Shown here: positions 42,736 to 51,985 of the stretch, in pieces
Numbering within the stretch: position 1 is the stretch's first letter
Layout of the letters: the number at the start of each line of letters is the position of its first letter
Source of the DNA: UBA5078 sp051252515
Lineage (GTDB): Bacteria > Pseudomonadota > Gammaproteobacteria > Pseudomonadales > Pseudohongiellaceae
Assembly: GCA_051252515.1 (NCBI GenBank)
Contig: JBPOFS010000001.1
Location: 558,001 to 622,000, forward strand
Reading direction: 5' to 3'
Length of the DNA: 64,000 nucleotides
Notes under the pieces: generated by a model
What the model was told of the DNA's origin: nothing
The model's input: only the letters and a program-made list of their open reading frames with translations
Databases searched by the model: none
Position numbers and translations under genes: made by a program

Positions 42736-44283
42736 TTAGTTACTTGCTTCTATGTCGCGATGAACGGCACCCAAGCTTCGAATCCACGGCTGCAATGCCC
42801 CCAATTCTCCACCGAGCGCATTGGCAGCTGTCTGCGCCGCGGCGCGACTTGCGTAGCTGCCGTGAATCACGACATACCATGGACGGCCTTGGTTTTCTGT
42901 CTCAAACCAATATAAAGGGGCCGATGGGTTACGTTGCACAAAGGCCTCGACGTTCGTGCGCGACGCAGCTCCTAGTAGCTGCACTGTAAACTGATTATCG
43001 GGCAACGCTAAGATCAGCTGAGCTTGCCCCGCATTCTCCGTCGCAGCAGCGACTGCTTGTGGCACAGGCGCAGCGCGCGGGGCTGCTTGCGGCTCTGGCG
43101 TGCGCGGCACACTTGCAGTGGCAACGGCAGGAGGGTTTGCCGGAACGGGTTCTTCAGGCTCAGGAGTTGGCTCCTGTGCTGGTGCTGGTGCTGGCGCAAT
43201 AACAATAGGAGTGGGAGCAGCCACTGCTTGAGGCTCTGACACTGACGGGACGCTTGGTGTTGGCGTCACCGCTGAGTCTGCAAATGGAGAGACGGCTCTT
43301 TGCTGCGCGGGAACGTCTTGCGTCGCGACACTACTAGCATTGCGCACAGGCACTGGCACAACGATCTGGCGCTGGGCGGTTTCGACCTCGGGGTCCGCAC
43401 CGCCAACAAAGAACGCTATCAACAAAATGACTAATAACGCCCCAGCCGCATAAGCATACTTTGGTGGCACGTTGAGCTGACGCAAAGGCTCCAGTAACGC
43501 CGCCACTGATTTGCCGCGAGAAAGAAGCATCTCACTCGCCACAGCATTGATCTGACCTGGAACCCCATTTGAGAGTTTGTGGATTTTCTCAACTTGTCGA
43601 TTATTGAACAACAGCGCTCTGGCGGGGTCTTGATCGTTAAAGCCTACCGCGTTAAGCCTATAACGAAGATAGTTTCGTGTTTCGTCCAAGCTAAACTCAG
43701 GCAAACGTACCGATGTGAATTGATTCTGCCCATTTTTTTGCGGACATGTGTAATCCAACATCTCCAACAAGGCCTCTTGTCCAACAAGGATCAAGTGAAA
43801 GGTATTGCCTGGATTGTCCACCAATGCGAGTTTGGTGAGCAGATTGAATGCATCGTCTCCAAGTTCGTGAGCGTCATCTACAATGTAAACGATGCTCCGC
43901 GATTTATCTTGAACCGCTTGGAAGTACCCCACCAACACCGCTTTCAGCTCACTCATGCTGGCTTGGGGCGGAAAATCTAGCACGAAGGCTTTGAACATTT
44001 CTTGGAGGAGTTGTGAAGGACTGGTCAGCATACTGGCACGCGTTCGCGCCACTATCTGGTCACGTTCGGCGCGGCGTGCATAAAAATCCGCCAACGTCGT
44101 TTTGCCACTACCATCGGCCCCAATTAGGGCGATGATATCGCCGCTTTCTCTGGCCAATAGCTGCAACTGGTCGAGACTAGCACGGCGCATACCGCCGGGA
44201 AAAAGGCTCTCTAGCGGCGTCTCTTTTGCAAAAGGATTCGCTGACAAGCCCAGTTCCGATAATGCCTCATTTAACGTTGACAC
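42736..44283 (-). CDS. damX: DamX-like AAA ATPase and SPOR-domain cell division protein
   Basis: The 515-residue protein starts with an ExeA/GspA-type AAA module (Walker A GADGSGKTT at 55-62, Walker B IVYIVDDAHE). A single membrane helix (about 273-292, YAYAAGALLVILLIAFFVGG) and a Pro/Ala-rich periplasmic linker follow, ending with a SPOR domain (about 435-510) that binds denuded septal peptidoglycan. DamX localises to the division ring and influences constriction. It overlaps aroB by 13 bp, the order aroK-aroB-damX being widespread. The E. coli protein has a degenerate N-terminal part; here the P-loop looks intact. Confidence 0.9.
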   Translation of the reverse strand: MSTLNEALSELGLSANPFAKETPLESLFPGGMRRASLDQLQLLARESGDIIALIGADGSGKTTLADFYARRAERDQIVARTRASMLTSPSQLLQEMFKAFVLDFPPQASMSELKAVLVGYFQAVQDKSRSIVYIVDDAHELGDDAFNLLTKLALVDNPGNTFHLILVGQEALLEMLDYTCPQKNGQNQFTSVRLPEFSLDETRNYLRYRLNAVGFNDQDPARALLFNNRQVEKIHKLSNGVPGQINAVASEMLLSRGKSVAALLEPLRQLNVPPKYAYAAGALLVILLIAFFVGGADPEVETAQRQIVVPVPVRNASSVATQDVPAQQRAVSPFADSAVTPTPSVPSVSEPQAVAAPTPIVIAPAPAPAQEPTPEPEEPVPANPPAVATASVPRTPEPQAAPRAAPVPQAVAAATENAGQAQLILALPDNQFTVQLLGAASRTNVEAFVQRNPSAPLYWFETENQGRPWYVVIHGSYASRAAAQTAANALGGELGALQPWIRSLGAVHRDIEASN

Positions 44284-45362
44284 AAATGTTCTTTCGCCTC
44301 CAATGTCTGCTCAAGCAAACGGGTATCAAAATCACTCTCTATGACCGTGTGGCCAAATTCACGCATCAACACAAACCGTACTTTACCGCCTTGTACCTTT
44401 TTATCAAAGGACATCAATTTGAGGTAATCTTCGGTACTCAAACCCTCGGGGGGTACTACCGGCAATCCAGCACGAGCAATGAGCTCTTTTGCTCGGGCCG
44501 CCTCCTCCCAACTTATATATTGCAATCGCGCAGACAAATCAGCCGCCATCACCATGCCCGTGGCCACCGCCTCGCCATGCAACCAAACTCCATAGCCCAT
44601 ACCATTCTCTATGGCATGCCCAAAAGTATGTCCGAGGTTCAGCAAGGCGCGTACACCGCCTTCTTTTTCATCAGCGGCCACGATTCGCGCTTTATCGGTA
44701 CAGCTTACTCGCACCGCTTCTGCTAGCAAGTCTTTATCGCCATCCAACAATGTTTCGATGTGCTCTTCCAACCATTCAAAAAATTGCAGATTGTCGATAA
44801 GCCCATATTTGATCACTTCCGCCAAGCCAGCCTGTAACTCGCGCTTAGGCAAACTGGCAAGCACATCCGTATCAGCCAATACGCACTGAGGCTGATAAAA
44901 CGCTCCAATCATATTTTTGCCCAACGGGTGATTGACGCCTGTTTTTCCGCCTACAGATGAATCAACTTGAGACAATAGCGTCGTTGGGATCTGAATAAAG
45001 TTCACGCCGCGCAGATAAGTGGCTGCAGCAAAACCGGTAATATCACCGACCACACCGCCCCCCAAGGCAATCAAAGTTGTACTACGCTCGTGCCTTTGTT
45101 CCATTAGTTGGTCATAGATTAAAGACAAAGTTTCTAGCGTTTTTGTATGCTCACCATCGGGCAGCACAATGACATCACACTGCACATCAGTCAGGCTTGA
45201 CTTCAGCTGCTCTAAATACAGCGGCGCTACGACCTCGTTTGTCACGATCAGCACACGCTGGCCTTTAATATAGGGGCGCAATAACTCCGCTCGGCCTAAC
45301 AATCCTGTGCCAATGAAAATGGGATACGAGCGATCCCCAAGGTCTAACTCCAAACTGATCAT
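44271..45362 (-). CDS. aroB: 3-dehydroquinate synthase
   Basis: The 363-residue protein has the NAD-binding and active-site motifs of dehydroquinate synthase: PDGEHTKTLETL, GGGVVGDITGFAAATYLRGV, QVDSSVGGKTGVNHPLGKNM and LNLGHTFGHAIE. It converts DAHP to 3-dehydroquinate in the shikimate pathway, using NAD and a divalent metal. It follows aroK by 55 bp and overlaps damX, so the three should be co-expressed. Confidence 0.98.
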   Translation of the reverse strand: MISLELDLGDRSYPIFIGTGLLGRAELLRPYIKGQRVLIVTNEVVAPLYLEQLKSSLTDVQCDVIVLPDGEHTKTLETLSLIYDQLMEQRHERSTTLIALGGGVVGDITGFAAATYLRGVNFIQIPTTLLSQVDSSVGGKTGVNHPLGKNMIGAFYQPQCVLADTDVLASLPKRELQAGLAEVIKYGLIDNLQFFEWLEEHIETLLDGDKDLLAEAVRVSCTDKARIVAADEKEGGVRALLNLGHTFGHAIENGMGYGVWLHGEAVATGMVMAADLSARLQYISWEEAARAKELIARAGLPVVPPEGLSTEDYLKLMSFDKKVQGGKVRFVLMREFGHTVIESDFDTRLLEQTLEAKEHLCQR

Positions 45363-45417
45363 CTACAATACCTATTTCGTGACAATGGCTGCCTCATGGC
45401 GCCTTATTGTGGCTAAC

Positions 45418-45999
45418 TTATTCGTAATCGGACCTAGGAAGGTCAGTCTCCGAGGACGGAGCTTCCAAAGGGGAACCGCCATTAAACTCATTCAGCTGAC
45501 GGATAATTTCTTGGCTAACAGAGCGTGGGCTGCGACGACTGGTGTCAACTATCAAATGCGCTGTTTCGCGATAAAGCGGTTCACGGATCTTGAACAGCTC
45601 TTTGATTTTAAGAAGTGGTTTTTCGGTCTGAAGAAGTGGACGATTTTTGTCTTTGCCGGTGCGTTCCAGCTGCTGATTAACGGAGGCGCGCAAATACACC
45701 ACAGTGCCTCGTGAATGTAAGTATTCGCGTGACTCCGGACTCAGTATCGCGCCACCACCAGTGGCTAGAATAATGTTTTGGCGCTGGGTGAGGGTATCAA
45801 TCATGCGCGCCTCGCGAATGCGAAACCCTTTCTCGCCTTCGATATCGAATATCCACGGAATATCGGCGCCAGTGACAAATTCGATTTCTCGGTCTGAATC
45901 GTAAAAAGGCATGTTGAGCTGACTTGCCAATAGCCGCCCTATGGTGCTTTTACCCACCCCCATAGGACCTACTAAAAAAACATTGTTTGGCTCATGCAT
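45418..45999 (-). CDS. aroK: Shikimate kinase
   Basis: The 193-residue kinase has the P-loop VGPMGVGKSTIGRLLA near the N-terminus, FYDSDREIE for shikimate, ATGGGAI, and RPLLQ in the lid. It phosphorylates shikimate in aromatic amino-acid synthesis. MHEPNNVFLVGP at 45999 matches the family start; an ATG three codons earlier (46008) is also possible. It is placed between pilQ and aroB, the same pilQ-aroK-aroB order found in Pseudomonas and E. coli relatives. Confidence 0.97.
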   Translation of the reverse strand: MHEPNNVFLVGPMGVGKSTIGRLLASQLNMPFYDSDREIEFVTGADIPWIFDIEGEKGFRIREARMIDTLTQRQNIILATGGGAILSPESREYLHSRGTVVYLRASVNQQLERTGKDKNRPLLQTEKPLLKIKELFKIREPLYRETAHLIVDTSRRSPRSVSQEIIRQLNEFNGGSPLEAPSSETDLPRSDYE

Positions 46000-46126
46000 G
46001 TCGATCATTTCCCTGCCATCACTGCGCTGGCCGGCAATCGACAAGTACAAGGGCAATTAAAAGAGCGACATTGTAACCTTGCACGGCGTGCAAAATCACG
46101 GCCGAAACACGCAAGAAGATCAAGGT

Positions 46127-48451
46127 TTAGCGTGTGTTGAGCTCTGCAATGATTCTCGGAGTGATAAAAATCAACAATTCGGTGCGTCTGTTAGAGTTGT
46201 TAGTACGCTTGAACAGGCGTCCAACATAGGGAATATCGCCAAGTAGCGGCGTCTTACTCTCAGTGGTGGTGGTCTCCTCACGGAACACGCCACCCAATAC
46301 AATAGTGTCTCCGTTCTCAACTAACACGCTTGTATTAATCGCATTAGTGTTGATAGCAGGGACATTTCCCGTACCTGCCGCAACCGAGTCCTGATGGATA
46401 TCCAATTGCATAATAATGCGGCCATCCGGGGTTATCTGCGGCGTTACTTCCAGAGATAACACCGCGTCCACGAACTCAGTGGTCGAACCACCTGCCGTGC
46501 CACCCGCTTGTGCCTGATAGGGAATACGCACACCCGATTCGATTGTGGCCGTGACTTTATCCTGCGTTGTCACTTTGGGTCTTGCGATCACCTCTCCGTT
46601 ACCACTGCTCTCCAGAGCAGATAACTCTAGCTCGATAAGACCGCTACTCCCTGCAAACCCAACAGAGAAGGACGTAGCACTTTCGCTTTCAGCCCCTAAA
46701 TCGACCGCCAAGGCATCTGGGAACGAAACACTACCGGTAGGGATGGGAATTGCCGCAATCGCTTGGGCCACAAGGGCGCCAATTAAACTAGGATCTGTTC
46801 CGTCCTGAAGGGCCTGTACTCTGGCCGCCTCACCCGCCGCATAGGCAGTTTGCAACGCATTATTCTGCGCCACTCGATTATTTTGTTGTTCTAAGGTAGA
46901 AGACTGACTACCCCCATAACGAAAACCATCACTTGAATCATTACGCCCAGCACCGCCCCAGCGAACACCGAGGTCGCGCCCAAAGTCAGTCGACACGTTC
47001 ACAATCCGCGCCTCGATCAGAACTTGGCGCACTGGCACATCTAACTTACTAAGAAGTTCGCGCACCTCTTCAAGCTTCTCCGCCACATCGCGAATAATGA
47101 TGATATTGGTTCTTGAGTCGACCGTGGCCGTTCCACGACTTGAGAGAACACCGTTAGCCCCATTCCCTGTCACGGGAGCGGCTGCCGCTGGGTCGGCGGC
47201 AACAGGCGCAGCTCCCCCTAACTCAGACCCTGTCGAAGATCCCGTTAAAAGCAGAAGAATATTGCCTGCATCCGCGTAGTTGACCTGCACGTATTCAGTC
47301 TGCAAAGGTGCCAATGCCTGCGCCTGCCGACTTGCGTCCAAGGCTTGCTGCTCTTGAGTCGCGATCTCATTGGCTGGCGCCACGTACAGCACATTGCCCA
47401 CGAGTCGCTTATCCAAATTGCGCGACTGCAAAACTAAATTCAACGCCTGATCCCACGGGACATCTTGTAACTGCAACGTAATATTGCCTGAAATAGCATC
47501 ACTCGCTACTAGATTTAAATCGTTTTCCTCTGCAAGTAACTGCAACACCGAGCGTACTTCGATATTCTGAAAGCTTAACGACACTAGATTGCCGGAGAAA
47601 GCCGACGCAGGGTCGGCACTAGCACTCGACGCCCCAGGAGGGGTAACGCTTATAGTGTATTGACGACCTTGTTGATAGGCGACGTACTCGTACTGCCCGT
47701 TTAAATCTACCGCTATCGTCGCGCTACCGCGCTGAGGGTAAACATCGATGGTATTGACCGGTGTAGAAAAATCAGTCACATCAAAGCGGCGATTGAGGCG
47801 TTCTGGAACTGTCGTCCCGCTAAATTCTAAATAGACGCGACTACCAATCTGCTCAACATTACCAAGCGCACTGTCATCACTTAAGCTAATAACAATTTGA
47901 CCTTCATTTGGCTCACTGCCACGTCTAAAGTTAACATCGACAAGCGCGGGACCTTGTGCTCCTGAGGTGGGCGCAGGAGATGCTTGTTGCGTAGCCTGAG
48001 CACTAGCCGCACTTCGGTTATCACTACCAAGTTGCACGATAAGCGTATTGCCCTCGATGCTCGTTTGGTAATCCACAGCGTGCAACAGATTGAACACGAG
48101 TCTCGTGCGGTCACTCGTCTCCAATACCATAAGGCTATTGGCATTATTGGAATCGATATCAAAACGGCGTTCACCTAATAGGCTTTGCACATTTTCTAAA
48201 TCAATCGAAATACGGGCAGGGTCCACTTGTGCAAATCCGCTAGGCTCGGGTGGGCGCTGATCAAATTCGAGGCGCACCTCTATGCTGTCGCCCGGCAAGT
48301 TTGCAAAACCAATGCTATTAAGATTAATGGCTTCTTGCCCAATAGCCGATTGCCAAACGCCCAAGAAAAGCAGAAACGGCAGACAGCATTTCCAGAGCCC
48401 ACGTTTAGCGGATTTTCCGGTTTTCGAAGTCATCGTTGCTGTAACCATCAT
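46127..48451 (-). CDS. pilQ: Type IV pilus secretin PilQ
   Basis: The 774-residue protein has an N-terminal export signal (hydrophobic about 20-38, cleavage near AIGQ), two AMIN domains that bind peptidoglycan (about 45-250), secretin N0/N1 domains (VSLSFQNIEVRSVLQLLAEE onwards) and the C-terminal secretin barrel (VPVRQVLIEARIVNVSTDFG, then GDIPYVGRLFKR and LLIFITPRII). It forms the outer-membrane pore for the pilus. A Gly/Ala/Pro-rich insert in the N1 region (near 415-435) is variable. It ends the pilMNOPQ operon; AGGTGA precedes the start. Confidence 0.97.
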   Translation of the reverse strand: MMVTATMTSKTGKSAKRGLWKCCLPFLLFLGVWQSAIGQEAINLNSIGFANLPGDSIEVRLEFDQRPPEPSGFAQVDPARISIDLENVQSLLGERRFDIDSNNANSLMVLETSDRTRLVFNLLHAVDYQTSIEGNTLIVQLGSDNRSAASAQATQQASPAPTSGAQGPALVDVNFRRGSEPNEGQIVISLSDDSALGNVEQIGSRVYLEFSGTTVPERLNRRFDVTDFSTPVNTIDVYPQRGSATIAVDLNGQYEYVAYQQGRQYTISVTPPGASSASADPASAFSGNLVSLSFQNIEVRSVLQLLAEENDLNLVASDAISGNITLQLQDVPWDQALNLVLQSRNLDKRLVGNVLYVAPANEIATQEQQALDASRQAQALAPLQTEYVQVNYADAGNILLLLTGSSTGSELGGAAPVAADPAAAAPVTGNGANGVLSSRGTATVDSRTNIIIIRDVAEKLEEVRELLSKLDVPVRQVLIEARIVNVSTDFGRDLGVRWGGAGRNDSSDGFRYGGSQSSTLEQQNNRVAQNNALQTAYAAGEAARVQALQDGTDPSLIGALVAQAIAAIPIPTGSVSFPDALAVDLGAESESATSFSVGFAGSSGLIELELSALESSGNGEVIARPKVTTQDKVTATIESGVRIPYQAQAGGTAGGSTTEFVDAVLSLEVTPQITPDGRIIMQLDIHQDSVAAGTGNVPAINTNAINTSVLVENGDTIVLGGVFREETTTTESKTPLLGDIPYVGRLFKRTNNSNRRTELLIFITPRIIAELNTR

Positions 48452-48535
48452 TGTCTCACCTGTATTAGCAGCTCGTGGCTCGCTGCAAATTGTCTCTATT
48501 CATAAACAAGCGCACGTGCGCCTAAATTGCTAAAT

Positions 48536-49087
48536 CTAGTTTTGAATTGCTAACGTTCGAGGACGTTCTACCCAACCACCATCACCAGAAGGCACTATTT
48601 CTATTAGTTCAATAACACTTTGTGTCACAGTGTTGACTCGACCGTGATTGCGGCCCATGTAGGTGCCTACCCCCACACGATGGATCTTTCCGTTTTCATC
48701 TTGCACTAATGCGATGATCGCATTGGCACGCGTGATCATTCCCACCATATTAAGATTGCTAAGCGCGAAAACTTCCAATGGCTGAGGAGTCCGATCGAAA
48801 TCTGGCCGGACTTGCGTTATTGGCGTTTCGGCCACATTTGTTCCCGCCATAACCGGCACATCAAAAGGACTGCGCATCGAGGCTGCACTATAAGTAAACG
48901 CCTCATAGGGTAGAAATTGCGGCATGGGCTCAACAGGGCCCCCATCGCGTAACGAGACTTCAACGATGTATTGCTGCAAGTCATTCATATCATGACTATC
49001 CGAGCAGGCGGCCAATAGCCCACAAAGTACAATCATAAAAACAGGCTTGCCATTTAGTCGCGGCACCTTATTCAGAAGTTTCAGCAT
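48536..49087 (-). CDS. pilP: Type IV pilus alignment lipoprotein PilP
   Basis: The 183-residue protein carries a lipoprotein signal with lipobox LLAAC (Cys about 28). A linker with MPQFLPYEAFTYSAASMRSP and a C-terminal beta domain follow, with LSNLNMVGMI and VGTYMGRNHGRV, as in PilP. It is anchored in the inner membrane, binds PilN/PilO and links them to the PilQ secretin. Its start overlaps the pilO end by 20 bp. The expected order pilM-N-O-P-Q is complete here. Confidence 0.95.
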   Translation of the reverse strand: MLKLLNKVPRLNGKPVFMIVLCGLLAACSDSHDMNDLQQYIVEVSLRDGGPVEPMPQFLPYEAFTYSAASMRSPFDVPVMAGTNVAETPITQVRPDFDRTPQPLEVFALSNLNMVGMITRANAIIALVQDENGKIHRVGVGTYMGRNHGRVNTVTQSVIELIEIVPSGDGGWVERPRTLAIQN

Positions 49088-49703
49088 TTAGCTCCACCTC
49101 CGTTCGATAGCGATAAGTTTTGGCCGTAATTGTCATCTGCAATGAGCTACGATTATTAACCGGTATGATCGAAAAATCGTGCAATGTTACGATCCGAGGA
49201 AGACTCGCGACACCGCTGACGAAAGTCCCGAAATCGTGATAATTACCGAGCACCTCAACAAGAATTGGCTGCTCAATGTAAAACTCTTTGGCTAGCTCCG
49301 AGTCCAACTCGATACGAGAGAACGCAAGACTACTGCCAAGCCCTGTCTCCGTAATATCATCGACTAAGTCCGGCACTTCAGTCTGGCTTGGCAACTGCCG
49401 AAGGAGTTCAGAGAACGCCTCTTCCATCTGCACTGTCTGCGCTTTGTACTCCTCTAAGTTGGAAGCCATAACCGCTTTTTGCTCAAACGCTATTCGCAGC
49501 GTTGTCTCTTCAGCCTGCCAACGTGTCAGCTCTGCTTGCAAATTACGAATATCGAACCAATACCCTGCCCCTAAGCACACCACCAACAATGCAAATGCGA
49601 TGATGATTTTGACCACACCCGGCCAAACACCAATAGACTCGATATCACTAAGATTATTCCAATCGAAGCTTTTCAGCTCTTTACGCAGATCAGCTAGTGA
49701 CAT
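49068..49703 (-). CDS. pilO: Type IV pilus alignment protein PilO
   Basis: The 211-residue protein has one membrane helix (about 30-50, VKIIIAFALLVVCLGAGYWF), a periplasmic coiled coil (about 52-105) and a ferredoxin-like domain with VLGNYHDFGTFVSGVASLPR, the PilO hallmark. It pairs with PilN to form the periplasmic alignment platform of the pilus machine. It starts one base after the pilN stop codon and overlaps pilP, so translation is coupled. Confidence 0.95.
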   Translation of the reverse strand: MSLADLRKELKSFDWNNLSDIESIGVWPGVVKIIIAFALLVVCLGAGYWFDIRNLQAELTRWQAEETTLRIAFEQKAVMASNLEEYKAQTVQMEEAFSELLRQLPSQTEVPDLVDDITETGLGSSLAFSRIELDSELAKEFYIEQPILVEVLGNYHDFGTFVSGVASLPRIVTLHDFSIIPVNNRSSLQMTITAKTYRYRTEVELNAETSE

Positions 49704-49704
49704 A

Positions 49705-50277
49705 TCACTCGCCCTCCGCGCGCGTTGGCTCTTGTAAGAAGAGCGTCAACGAAAATGCATTGGCAGCACGTTGATCTGAATTAGCATCAGCACTGGCCGC
49801 TGATATCTGCTGCAAACTCGGGTTCACAAACCACTCAGAGTCATCTATTCGACGCATTAATTCGGAGACTTTGTTATTAGACTCGGAGATGCCTTCTATT
49901 TCCAAGCGCTCACCGCTACGCTCCAGAGTATTAAAATAGACCCCCGTCGGCAGTGCTTTTACTAGCTCGTCAAAAATACGCACAATACCTGGGCGCGATC
50001 CTTGTAAGTCTTGAATCACTTCCATCCGCGAATTGATTTGCTCTTTCTGCTCTTTCAGCTGATTGATTTCTTCAATACGAGCATCGAGCAGAAGTACTTC
50101 GCGGCGTACGAATTCGTTTCGCGCTTGCTGGTAACGTATGTCATTTCGGAAATTTCTATCGATTAAAAAAACTATCCCTGCGGCAATTACGACGACGCCC
50201 ATGAGCAATACAAAAAATTCTCGTTTGCGCTCTTCGCGCAGCTGTTCGCGCCAAGGAAGTAAATTAATACGTGCCAT
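49705..50277 (-). CDS. pilN: Type IV pilus alignment protein PilN
   Basis: The 190-residue protein begins with the conserved MARINLLPWREQLREERK, which binds the PilM groove in the cytoplasm. A membrane helix (about 20-40), a coiled coil and a ferredoxin-like periplasmic domain follow. It connects PilM to PilO and PilP. The start at 50277 forms TAATG with the pilM stop, and the INLLPW motif confirms it; ten extra upstream residues in the open frame are not conserved. Confidence 0.96.
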   Translation of the reverse strand: MARINLLPWREQLREERKREFFVLLMGVVVIAAGIVFLIDRNFRNDIRYQQARNEFVRREVLLLDARIEEINQLKEQKEQINSRMEVIQDLQGSRPGIVRIFDELVKALPTGVYFNTLERSGERLEIEGISESNNKVSELMRRIDDSEWFVNPSLQQISAASADANSDQRAANAFSLTLFLQEPTRAEGE

Positions 50278-51401
50278 TAGTATTTGCCTCTCATCGCGAG
50301 GCCACAAGCAATCATCAAGGCAGGCGCATCGTTAGTCAGTAAGGTCTTATTAATTTTACTGCCCAACGACAAATTGAGAAATGGATTGGCGACCACTGTT
50401 GGGGTTGCGATCTGTTCGCGCACCTGTTCGCTCAAACCTTCAATTGCAGCAACGCCCCCTACCAATACAATTTGGTCCACATCGTTGTATTGGCTGGATG
50501 AGAAAAAGAACTGTAGTGAGCGGCTTACTTGTTGAACGGCAGCATCTTTAAAAGGCGCGAGAATCTCTTGCTCAAATTCTTCAGGTAGCGTGCCGCGGCG
50601 AATCCCGGCCTCAGCTTCGACAGCTGACATGCCAAATCGGCGTTGGACATCCTCTACAAGCTGACGGCCACCGAATAATTGCTCACGCGTATAAATAGTT
50701 TTGCCATGCGAAAGGACATGCAAGGTAGTCACCGTAGCGCCAATATCCAAAATAGCGACTGTTTGCGGATCAACTGTTGAGAGTTGATCGAGCAGTAAGC
50801 CATAAGCTCGTTCCATCGCATACGCTTCGATATCGACTACTTGGGCTTTTAATCCGCCCGCCTCTAAGGCGCCCACTCTTGATTCGACGTTCTCTTTTCG
50901 ACAAGCCGCAAGCAATACATCGACAAAGTCTGAATTGGGGTCTAATGATTCTTGTCGCTCAAAATCGATAGCGACCTCACTTAACGGGTAAGGGATGTAT
51001 TGATCCGCTTCCACAATGATCTGGTTTTCCATTTCCGAATCGGACAGTGCCGTATTCATTTCGATGATCTTAGTAATAACGGCTGAACCCGCGACGGCAA
51101 CTGCCGCCTCTTTCGTTCCAGGCTTGAGCATCGACACCGCTTGGCTAATACACTCGCCTACCGCATCGATATCATTAATGTTCTTCTCGACTACTGCATT
51201 CGCAGGCAAGGGCCGAATCACGTAGTTTTCGATCCGATATTTACCATTGTTTAAACTGAGCTCGAGCAGTTTTACGGCAGTGGAGCTAATGTCCACACCG
51301 AGCAGTGTCTTTGATTTTCTATTCAGAAATTCCAGCACTTTAGTGTTCCGCGTTTTGGTCTCTAGTTTAATATCGGCAAGAATCGTCATAGCGTCAGTCA
51401 T
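50277..51401 (-). CDS. pilM: Type IV pilus inner-membrane platform protein PilM
   Basis: The 374-residue cytoplasmic protein has the actin-like ATPase fold: KTLLGVDISSTAVKLLELS (about 31-49), AILDIGATVTTLHVLS and QIVLVGGVAAIEGL. It binds the PilN N-terminus and the assembly ATPases. Before the actin-like core there are about 29 residues, longer than in many PilM proteins, with Met1 and Met5 both possible starts; no strong ribosome site was seen, so the start is uncertain. It is the first gene of pilMNOPQ and diverges from mrcA, as in Pseudomonas. Confidence 0.95.
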   Translation of the reverse strand: MTDAMTILADIKLETKTRNTKVLEFLNRKSKTLLGVDISSTAVKLLELSLNNGKYRIENYVIRPLPANAVVEKNINDIDAVGECISQAVSMLKPGTKEAAVAVAGSAVITKIIEMNTALSDSEMENQIIVEADQYIPYPLSEVAIDFERQESLDPNSDFVDVLLAACRKENVESRVGALEAGGLKAQVVDIEAYAMERAYGLLLDQLSTVDPQTVAILDIGATVTTLHVLSHGKTIYTREQLFGGRQLVEDVQRRFGMSAVEAEAGIRRGTLPEEFEQEILAPFKDAAVQQVSRSLQFFFSSSQYNDVDQIVLVGGVAAIEGLSEQVREQIATPTVVANPFLNLSLGSKINKTLLTNDAPALMIACGLAMRGKY

Positions 51402-51985
51402 TTGCGCTATTTAAGTCCTAATTAGTCCTTTAATTGGGAGGCATCCATCGACACAAGCGCTGAGCAGATCTTTTAGCGCCACTTTCGTGTTTAGGAGTAT
51501 AGATTCATATGCTGAAATTAGCCGTATGATCGGCAGTCTCTCAACACCATCACATCAAAACAAATTTATATATAATATTCAATAGATTATGCAGACTATT
51601 CAATAAATAACTTTATGTTGCAAACTCCATCAAGAACCCTTGTGACTTGTTGAACTAGCTCACAATTTCAGCATGTGCGGCGAATGAGCAAGCAATCACC
51701 TTCAACAGCCCAACTAAAAACCCTAACACAAAGCTAACACACTGTTATTAATAGAGTTAATGAACATCAATAGGAATGGGTGCCGACTCATTCAAGCAGA
51801 AGGAAAGCTAAGTTTAGCCATAATTAAACCCGACGGTTTCACTCAAGATTAATCGACATGGAGAGTATATAATGCCTTCTTTATGGACAGCTTAAGTCGT
51901 GTTTTGCGTAATAGAACGCTATAAACAACGGTCATATGCTGGATAATACGGCACCCTAACAGCACAGAAGCGTGGCAACCCCTAA
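51402..51985. other. 584-bp AT-rich divergent region between pilM and mrcA
   Basis: No gene could be supported here. The region is AT-rich and must hold the promoters for pilMNOPQ (minus) and mrcA (plus). Visible elements are two exact copies of TATTCAATA at 51576-51584 and 51597-51605, 21 bp apart (two helical turns), and a perfect TATAAT at 51868-51873 oriented to mrcA, about 110 bp before its start, without a good -35. The gap is long for this gene pair; an unannotated small RNA cannot be excluded. Confidence 0.5.

Noticed and set aside
43014..43239. Repetitive GC-rich stretch that could look like a tandem repeat or CRISPR
   Set aside because: It encodes the Pro/Ala linker of DamX in frame; the repeat units are irregular and there are no spacers.
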